A DNA stretch of 64,000 nt from Melampsora larici-populina 98AG31 (lineage: Eukaryota; Basidiomycota; Pucciniomycetes; Pucciniales; Melampsoraceae): contig NW_006768833.1 of NCBI RefSeq assembly GCF_000204055.1, forward strand, positions 303,039-367,038, given 5' to 3'. The position numbers and the translations under genes were made by a program. The notes beneath the pieces are model-generated. The model saw nothing but the letters and a program-made list of their open reading frames with translations. It ran no database searches and was not told where the DNA came from. Within the stretch, counting starts at the first letter, position 1. The number at the start of each line of letters is the position of its first letter. Shown piece after piece: positions 57,111-64,000 of the stretch.

Positions 57111-57752
57111 TCAGAAGCCGGCCTCTTTGAGTGCTTCGCTGATACGATTCCATTCAGCAAGAGCAATTCGAGCTTTTTCTAACTTGATTCTTTCGGCTTC
57201 TTCTATTTCTTCGGGGCTAAGCGGTATTTCCGTATATTGTTGGCGAAGAGAAGATCTAGATGACGATCGAGAGATGACATTCTTAACCCATGAGGAAGCT
57301 GAGGAAGTCCGTTGACGAGAAAAGATGGAAGGCTTGGGATCCGTAGTGCAAGTAGGCCGTACATCAGCAGTTAGTAGAGGTTGATGGCATTCCTCCGTGT
57401 AAGGTGGGGGTGGTGTAGGCATGCGGCGACGGGGAAAGTTATGTAATGAAGTGTGTTGATGAGATGCCACACTTGATGGACCGCGAACACTGGTAAAATT
57501 GGTGGGGAAGTCTTTCATAGATGGTGGCAGATTACGATTCGGAACTTTGGAATTATTAGCTTCAATGTTGACCGGGATGATGGGCGAGCGAGGATCGGCC
57601 AGCTCGAGACGATAAAGATCCTCAGTTGGCATTGTGGTGTCAGGTTTACGCTGCCCGGTTTTGGATTGTAGCCGAAGTCGTAGATTCTCGATGGACCTGC
57701 TTCGAAAACTCATTGGAGTGTTGGTGGATGTAGACTGTTGGATTGTGGACAT
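57111..57752 (-). CDS. Hypothetical Ser/Arg-rich protein with a PPPY motif
   Basis: Single open frame of 213 residues with no recognised domain. It is rich in Ser, Arg and Pro. A PTPPPPYTEE segment at about residues 112-121 contains PPxY, the ligand of WW domains such as those in Rsp5/Nedd4 ubiquitin ligases. The C-terminal 35 residues (SPEEIEEAERIKLEKARIAL, then AEWNRISEALKEAGF) look like an amphipathic helix. The middle holds an SSSRSSLRQ-type basic Ser run. No signal peptide or membrane helix is seen. Adaptor function is inference from the PY motif only. An upstream non-coding exon is possible. Confidence 0.55.
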   Translation of the reverse strand: MSTIQQSTSTNTPMSFRSRSIENLRLRLQSKTGQRKPDTTMPTEDLYRLELADPRSPIIPVNIEANNSKVPNRNLPPSMKDFPTNFTSVRGPSSVASHQHTSLHNFPRRRMPTPPPPYTEECHQPLLTADVRPTCTTDPKPSIFSRQRTSSASSWVKNVISRSSSRSSLRQQYTEIPLSPEEIEEAERIKLEKARIALAEWNRISEALKEAGF

Positions 57753-58936
57753 ACGAGCATCAGCAAGATTCCATGAGATGACCCTCAGTTTTAAGATGCT
57801 CTGCGATGACTTTGTTTCGGATGCTTACCATGATTGGCGACGATCTCAGATAGGCTTGGTTGAGAGTGACGGTGTGGTCAAAAGTGTAAGAATGTGTTAT
57901 CACCACGTTCCACATAATGTCAGAATTAGAAGCCTAGCATTCACTTACTACTTTCTGATCAGAGAGTCTTTCAAGATAATCTAAAAGTCTTGAAGTTCGT
58001 AGATCAAGAGCCGAAGCAAAGAGCAGTGATGGTTGAAATAAAGGTGGTATAGAATGAGCGAGTAGAATTGAGGAAATATTGACAAAAGAATCTATAGTAG
58101 AAGTTGGCGTTATTTCACAAGAATCGTTGAGGGGGAAGTCACCTCTGGCAAGCGAAGAGCAATATTTATATATAAGCACCTTTACATGTAGATACATGCA
58201 ACTTCAAGTCAAGCGAAGCTGGTTGGTGAATGTGACAAGATCATCGAAAAGGGAAAGTGTACAGCTAGGTACAGCCGCTACCAAACCAGATGTGCATAAG
58301 GTTGTGATCAGCCGGAAGCAACTATGTGACATATCTTCAAAGGAGGGATTTGAACGCAGTTAATTGGTGACTGAATGGGTGAATGATGCAATACACTTGC
58401 GGCCAAACGATATCGTAGCTGGCATATCACCCAGGCTCTAAGTCTTTATGTAAGGGGTTGAGAGGACAGGCAAAGCAGGTTGATTGGGTGTTATGCACCT
58501 CTACCCCTTTTGAACGTTCCAAAGATATCTCCCATCGCAACTATAGGTGCGCAACTGTCTCCAATAGACTTGATGAGGGGGCTGATTACCTGTGATGATA
58601 CTCCTCGATTGAGGTAAAATGCTTCCCACATATGGTACACATACGCTGTGAAAAGTTTACCATCCTCAGCTTGATTGAAGCTTCCCTTTTTGGGGATTGA
58701 AAGTTGCGCTGCAAACAACAATGGCAATCTGTATCATAGCTGAATCTAAATACTCAGGGGTCTGTGAGTCCTCAGCTATTGGGTTACTTGGGAATTTTAA
58801 AAAGGTCGAGTTCAATTTTTTTGAGCAAAGGCAGCGTGGAAACGAGCAGTTACCACAGCGCGCGCACCGATTTTGATCCTGCTCGATATCGGTGCAGGAG
58901 GAGTCCATGAGAACGTCGGGAGGACAAAGCAGGACG
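57753..58936. other. Intergenic region with an unassigned minus-strand fragment
   Basis: The minus strand between about 58490 and 58830 reads protein-like (TPEYLDSAMIQIAIVVCSAT, QAEDGKLFTAYVYHMWEAFY, VISPLIKSIGDSCAPIVAM) in more than one frame, suggesting a broken gene or transposon fragment. I do not recognise it. The rest shows nothing. Confidence 0.3.
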
Positions 58937-58942
58937 TAAGAA

Positions 58943-59613
58943 CTAAAGCTTGGACCCGGTACCAGGACCACCCGAGCGGGCACGGGGCCGGGCTTTTCGG
59001 CCTCATAAAATTGTCCTCGGGCCTCAGAGCGGTGTGCTCTTGGGCCAGCCAAAAGGGCTGGAATGGAAGGATTTGAGGGATTGGCAGCACTGAAACATAA
59101 TCTAAGATGCTGAGAAAGCTGGCAAAGTGACCCAAAAAGCACTAGAAAGGGTGTTTAGAGCATCCACAGTGGTGGGCTCCAAATCGGGGCTATCGCCAAA
59201 TTTGGTGACTGAGCCCTGATTTTTTGGGGCAATGGCAGTCCCCATCGCCAAATTTTTTTGTAGCCGGCTTCAAATTTCAAGCTTTGGGCTACATATTTGG
59301 CAACAAAAAGCCGGGCTCCAAATTCCCGCACTTGTTCAATCCCATACCTCGCACATGTAAGCCCACGCGTACCAATCTCAAAGTGTGTGTAAACACATAG
59401 AATCTACACTTTTGAAGTCCGAACGACTGCATCCGGATTGATTTGGGGCCCCACCAAATTTGAATTCGCTCGATTTGGAGCCCACCACTGTGGATGCTCT
59501 CAATGGCCACAATGGCAAATATATTTGCCCGAAATCGTCAATCTCCTCGGCACTGTGCAACACCGGCAAATTTTTTGTGTATTCGGGCCGGGCGGGCCGG
59601 GTCCAAGCCTTAG
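58943..59613. mobile_element. Small transposable element with CTAARGCTTGGACCCGG ends
   Basis: The left end CTAAAGCTTGGACCCGG (58943) pairs with a right end whose inverse complement is CTAAGGCTTGGACCCGG (ending 59613), 16 of 17 identical. Both are flanked by TAAGAA (58937-58942 and 59614-59619), a 6-bp duplication. GC-rich subterminal stretches lie at both ends. No coding capacity. Another MITE sits inside it. Confidence 0.7.
59158..59499. mobile_element. MITE with GAGCATCC termini, nested
   Basis: The ends form a perfect 29-bp inverted repeat starting GAGCATCCACAGTGGTGGGC. Flanking trinucleotides are TTA and TCA. It shares the GAGCATCCAC start with the element at 16271-16656 and lies within the 58943-59613 element. 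The interior (342 bp total) repeats the CCAAATTTGG core near both ends. Confidence 0.85.
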
Positions 59614-60189
59614 TAAGAACAGCTGTCCAAAAACCTTGTTTTCAAACAACTGTGTTTTTGAAAAACACAGTAAGAAACTGTGTTTGTGTTTACAAACCAA
59701 TCTCTTTGCCTGATCGCATGTTTGATTTGATTCTTCATTTATCCCTATACGGAATGCGAGGTGTGTCAAAGTGACAAATCAAATTTCAAAAAGTGAAATT
59801 TCAGAATCCCCGGGTCAGAAATTGACAAAACTGGATTAAACATCAGATTCAACCCAAATATTGGTCTGAAACCGCCTGTATTTGGGATGAAACCATACTT
59901 TCTGCCAGTTCTTACCGGTTTCCAAACCACAACCCTGAATTTGACCGCTGAGTTGGCACTTTGGCACAAATGATACACAAAAATTTCAAAAATCAAGTTT
60001 CAACACTACAAAATTCACATACACGCAAAACAACTAAACACCAAAGTGATTCTGTACCATAACTCCTTTGCACATCCACACAAGACAAGTTTACTGATAG
60101 CATATTATCATGGAATGGACCCACTAGCCTGCTGGGTGATGTATTACGTCAGTTGATTGACTGCAGCTGCAGACTGGCAGAGTGGGTGG

Positions 60190-60540
60190 TCACAGGCCCT
60201 GGCCACCGCACACTTATGGTCAAACTTTAAAAGGTAGACTACCTAGCCTTAGGTGGTCCATCTCTCCAGTCGATCGACTGAAAAAATCTGTAGCTCCCGC
60301 CCTGGCCACTGCCTGCTTATGGTCAAACTTTAATAGAGAGACCACCTAGCCTTAGGTGGTCTATCTTTCCAGTCGATCAACTGAAGAAATCTTCAGCTTT
60401 GGATCTGGCCACCGCCAGCTTATGGTCAAACTTTAATAGACAGACCACCTAGCCTTAGGTGGTCCATCTCTCCAGTCGATCGACTGGAGCCACAGACTGC
60501 CCCAGCCAATCAACTGGCCTCACCTGGAGCTACTGTCGAT
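60190..60540 (+). repeat. 103-bp satellite array, left arm
   Basis: TGGTCAAACTTTAA recurs at 60217, 60320 and 60423, exactly 103 bases apart. Each unit includes ACCACCTAGCCTTAGGTGGT, itself a palindrome, and CCAGTCGATCGACTG, another palindrome. The last part before the gap has a shortened, rearranged unit. Confidence 0.9.
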
Positions 60541-60553
60541 CGACTGGAGCCAC

Positions 60554-61525
60554 NNNNNNNNNNNNNNNNNNNNNNNNNNNNNNNNNNNNNNNNNNNNNNN
60601 NNNNNNNNNNNNNNNNNNNNNNNNNNNNNNNNNNNNNNNNNNNNNNNNNNNNNNNNNNNNNNNNNNNNNNNNNNNNNNNNNNNNNNNNNNNNNNNNNNNN
60701 NNNNNNNNNNNNNNNNNNNNNNNNNNNNNNNNNNNNNNNNNNNNNNNNNNNNNNNNNNNNNNNNNNNNNNNNNNNNNNNNNNNNNNNNNNNNNNNNNNNN
60801 NNNNNNNNNNNNNNNNNNNNNNNNNNNNNNNNNNNNNNNNNNNNNNNNNNNNNNNNNNNNNNNNNNNNNNNNNNNNNNNNNNNNNNNNNNNNNNNNNNNN
60901 NNNNNNNNNNNNNNNNNNNNNNNNNNNNNNNNNNNNNNNNNNNNNNNNNNNNNNNNNNNNNNNNNNNNNNNNNNNNNNNNNNNNNNNNNNNNNNNNNNNN
61001 NNNNNNNNNNNNNNNNNNNNNNNNNNNNNNNNNNNNNNNNNNNNNNNNNNNNNNNNNNNNNNNNNNNNNNNNNNNNNNNNNNNNNNNNNNNNNNNNNNNN
61101 NNNNNNNNNNNNNNNNNNNNNNNNNNNNNNNNNNNNNNNNNNNNNNNNNNNNNNNNNNNNNNNNNNNNNNNNNNNNNNNNNNNNNNNNNNNNNNNNNNNN
61201 NNNNNNNNNNNNNNNNNNNNNNNNNNNNNNNNNNNNNNNNNNNNNNNNNNNNNNNNNNNNNNNNNNNNNNNNNNNNNNNNNNNNNNNNNNNNNNNNNNNN
61301 NNNNNNNNNNNNNNNNNNNNNNNNNNNNNNNNNNNNNNNNNNNNNNNNNNNNNNNNNNNNNNNNNNNNNNNNNNNNNNNNNNNNNNNNNNNNNNNNNNNN
61401 NNNNNNNNNNNNNNNNNNNNNNNNNNNNNNNNNNNNNNNNNNNNNNNNNNNNNNNNNNNNNNNNNNNNNNNNNNNNNNNNNNNNNNNNNNNNNNNNNNNN
61501 NNNNNNNNNNNNNNNNNNNNNNNNN
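60554..61525. other. Assembly gap (N run)
   Basis: 972 undetermined bases between two oppositely oriented satellite arrays. Nothing can be said about content; open frames across it are artefacts. Confidence 1.
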
Positions 61526-61536
61526 TTTTTTGCCCT

Positions 61537-61715
61537 TTGTATGGAGAGATGGACCACCTAAGGCTAGGTGGTCTCTCTATCAAAGTTTGACCATAAGCTT
61601 GCAGTGGCCAGGGTAGGAGCTATAGATTTCTCCAGTCAGTTGACTGGAGAGATGTACCACCTGAGGCTAGGTGGTCTCTCTATTAAAGTTTGACCATAAT
61701 CTGGCGGCTTGCTTG
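61537..61715 (-). repeat. 103-bp satellite array, right arm (inverted)
   Basis: TTTGACCATAA occurs at 61586 and 61689, again 103 bases apart, in inverse orientation to the left arm, with ACCACCTAAGGCTAGGTGGT-like cores. Confidence 0.9.
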
Positions 61716-63160
61716 TAGTCAAATACATGTTATACAATCTGCAAACCACAAGCTGGCCCTGGATTAGTTTCCTATAATTTCAGAGTCAAAAGTGGAGGAG
61801 ACTCATTGAAGCAACAAGTTTCAAACATCCCGTCCGTCAAGTGCATCCATCAAGGTATGCTTTCATTAATCTTTCCCAACCTTACTAGCTTCAGATTTGC
61901 ACTTCATGTTGTGGGGGTGGAGTGGTAGCAGCCAGTGACTTGAGGATATGTGAACTCTTTAGGGGTAAGAATAGGTGACTGAGGGGAACCCCGACAACTG
62001 GTCTAGCCTCTTGATTCACATATCACCAAGTCGTGGGTGTTCCACTCCATCCTCATTCTATGTGGGTGATAATTCTGAAGCATTCCACGTGAGCTGACCT
62101 TTGTTTTATTCTTTCTGCAGCCAGGTTTCTGGGGTGAGATGTTATATCTCTCCGAGCAAGGTAACCCTGATCAATACTAACTTTTTACTTCTATTGAACC
62201 AATGGCTAGGCAGCAATCTGATGTCAAAGGGAAAAAGGAAGCTGTAAAGCGGGCTGCACATATGGCAGCTAGAGATGCTAAGTATAAACAGGAGAAGAAA
62301 AAGAGTTACATGACACGAATTGTGAAGCTGTGAGAATTCACACAAGAGAAACTGTCAGCTCTAGACTAAACATTAGAGGTGAACTATGCGTACAAAATGT
62401 ATTTCTTAAAGTTTGAAAGGTGATTTCTAGACTAGTGAGGAATTAGTTTTCAATTCTTTGTAAGGTAAACTGTTTGAACCTACAATCGTTACTTGTAGTT
62501 GTCTACAGTGCGGAGGAAGAACCTCTGTCAGTGTATCAGTAAGTGCAGTCACTTATTAATCTGGCTAGGTAAACATGTACTAACATCTAAAATCTTTGAG
62601 TGACACTTTAGTGTTGGTTTGATAAGATAGAACCTTATCAAAAGAATATAAGGAACTTAAGGAGCTTCATTTGAATAACTTATGGTTAAACAATCTGTGG
62701 TATCCCAAGGGTAAAGAGCAAGATAACAAATGGAAGGAAAAGTGACTGTTTGATGACTGTGGTAAAGCTAAAGGAAATGACTACAAGTAGAGTTTTTTAA
62801 AGTATAACCAACAAGTTTTTGATCTGGGTAGATTTGTTCGGTTGATTCCATTTTTAACGTAAAAAGTAAAATGAAAATGGGTTAGAAGGTGATAAGTTAT
62901 TCCGGTCAACCAGGCAAGCTGGCAAACACAAGTACAGAAGGAACGTCAGTAGGCAGAAATTTTTGTTTTTGCAATTAAACCTCAAGGTGAATGCTTGTCC
63001 TTGTCTGCTTCACAGGTACTTGTGCAGAGAATGAGGTGACAGATGATAGTGATGACAGCTGTAGCTTTTGATTTTCGCAGATTTTGTATGGTTGGCTTGG
63101 AAGCGATGGAAGCAATGATAGCAGTAGATTGAAATTGATGTGAATTTACAGTTACAGTTG
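61716..63160. other. Interior of the long-TIR element
   Basis: No gene recognised. A short frame starting MARQQSDVKGKKEAVKRAAH at about 62202 is basic but ends after some 43 codons. No transposase motif was seen. Confidence 0.35.
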
Positions 63161-63485
63161 ACTTCTGGTAAAGAATCACTTTGGTGTTTGGTCGTTTTGC
63201 AAGTATGTGAATTTTGTAATGTTGAAACTTGATATTTGAAATTTTTGTGTATTTTTTGTGCCAAAGTGCCAACTCAGCGGTCAAATTTGAGGTTGTGGTT
63301 TGGAAACCGCTAAAAATTGGCAGAAAGTATGGTTTCATCCCAAATACGGGGGGTTTCAGACCAGTATTTGAGTTAAATCTGGTATTTAATCCAGTTTTGT
63401 CAGTTTCTGACCCGGGGATTCCAAAATTTTGATTTTTGAAATTTCAAGTTGTCACTTTGACACATGTCGCATTCCGTATCCCTAT

Positions 63486-63674
63486 TCTCATCTTACATAT
63501 TTCATCTTTTCGTTCCTCTTCTTTGCCTTTGTCATTTTCATTGAAATACCGGTCTCAAATACTTCAGCCATACCCTAAGTCCAACCACACAACATCACCC
63601 TTAACGTTTTGCCTTGATTCGATTCTAATCACATCATCTTCAACCACTTAACTTATAACAACCACACCGACCCA
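63486..63674. other. Upstream of the last open frame
   Basis: CT- and A/T-rich sequence with no coding feature of its own; presumably promoter and 5' untranslated region. Confidence 0.3.
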
Positions 63675-64000
63675 ATGCCTAGAATATCCGCACGTCAGCA
63701 TATCATCCGTGACTTGGCTGTGTTGGGAGCCCTTGTCTCTGCATCCGCCAACGACGCTCTGCTTCAGCCTCGACGCCAAAGGGAAATCACCTTCACCCTT
63801 GGTTCAAAATTGTACCGTCGGAATCAACAACTGGCGAAATGGTACAACATGTTGATGGGTGATGAGGCAGAGATTTCTGATGCTCTGGCCGCCGTCACCA
63901 GCCATTGGTACATTACAGCTTGTTGGAAGGAGCCTTACAGCAATCCGTTTGCAATCCACGACATGCTCCGATCTTGTGGAACCAAATTCAATCGAGCTAT
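63675..64000 (+). CDS. Unrecognised protein, N-terminal part, runs off the window
   Basis: An open frame from the ATG at 63675 continues to the window edge without a stop. It begins MPRISARQHIIRDLAVLGAL and includes RRNQQLAKWYNMLMGDEAEI and CWKEPYSNPFAIHDMLRSCG. I do not recognise the family. Its position next to the long-TIR element and its Arg-rich start could mean a transposon protein or an ordinary host gene. Confidence rests only on the open frame and the amino-acid composition. Confidence 0.5.
   Translation, partial: MPRISARQHIIRDLAVLGALVSASANDALLQPRRQREITFTLGSKLYRRNQQLAKWYNMLMGDEAEISDALAAVTSHWYITACWKEPYSNPFAIHDMLRSCGTKFNRA

Larger units (their letters stand above)
59741..63485. mobile_element. 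Long-TIR transposon with 8-bp target duplication
   Basis: ATCCCTAT at 59741-59748 and 63478-63485 flanks a 3729-bp element whose ends begin ACGGAATGCGA and are inverted copies of each other for about 316 bp (59749-60064 and 63161-63477), diverged at scattered sites. Inside lie inverted arrays of a 103-bp satellite around an assembly gap, and about 1.4 kb of sequence with no recognised transposase. Long terminal repeats and an 8-bp duplication occur in several superfamilies (Mutator-like, hAT, KDZ), so the class is open. It appears non-autonomous unless the gap hides a transposase. Confidence 0.8.

Noticed and set aside
60459..61616. Long open frames across the N run on both strands
   Set aside because: They exist only because undetermined bases contain no stops; nothing is encoded that can be read.

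Overview
The window looks like a repeat-rich chromosome segment from a basidiomycete fungus, most probably a rust (Pucciniales). Host genes are cut by many short GT-AG introns. The CACTA transposase resembles, from memory, a protein family abundant in rust genomes. Several Ser/Pro-rich orphan genes fit the same picture. Species cannot be named from sequence alone. One N gap (60554-61525) is present. I saw no tRNA, rRNA, CRISPR array or bacterial operon structure.

Layout. 0.2-2.5 kb: heme-thiolate peroxidase, + strand, with micro-exons. 3.4-4.5 kb (-), 8.9-9.8 kb (+) and 11.5-12.4 kb (-): three orphan genes, the last two sharing a PFVPL motif. 14.8-15.7 kb: ribosomal protein L13 (eL13). 16.3-16.7 kb: a MITE. 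17.3-23.9 kb: a decayed hAT transposon split by a nearly complete Ty3/gypsy chromovirus with 160-bp LTRs and a TTGCC target duplication. 23.9-27.0 kb: a solo-LTR candidate, a Harbinger-like transposase relic and a 514-bp TTA-flanked MITE with a large internal hairpin. 27.5-29.5 kb: ESCRT-I subunit Vps23/Tsg101. 29.9-33.2 kb: tandem repeats and a copia relic.

34.4-44.3 kb: a 9.9-kb CACTA/Plavaka-like transposon with matching termini and a TA duplication. It carries a transposase with one internal stop, an AGC-type pseudokinase as apparent cargo, and a third multi-exon gene with a coiled-coil-like middle and an acidic tail. This is the most unusual object in the window.

44.9-46.8 kb: F-BAR protein of the Cdc15/Imp2 type without a visible SH3 domain. 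47.5-49.9 kb: ethanolamine/choline phosphotransferase. 51.6-53.0 kb: mitochondrial ADP/ATP carrier. 53.3-55.9 kb: hAT element with an open transposase, a relative of the decayed copy at 17-24 kb. 57.1-57.8 kb: orphan protein with a PPPY motif. 58.9-59.6 kb: a MITE nested in another small element. 59.7-63.5 kb: an element with about 316-bp terminal inverted repeats and an 8-bp target duplication, holding inverted 103-bp satellite arrays around the gap. 63.7 kb to the end: start of an unrecognised gene.

The host genes are unrelated housekeeping functions (translation, endosomal sorting, phospholipid synthesis, mitochondrial nucleotide exchange, membrane curvature) separated by layered, nested transposons. 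They do not form a pathway cluster.
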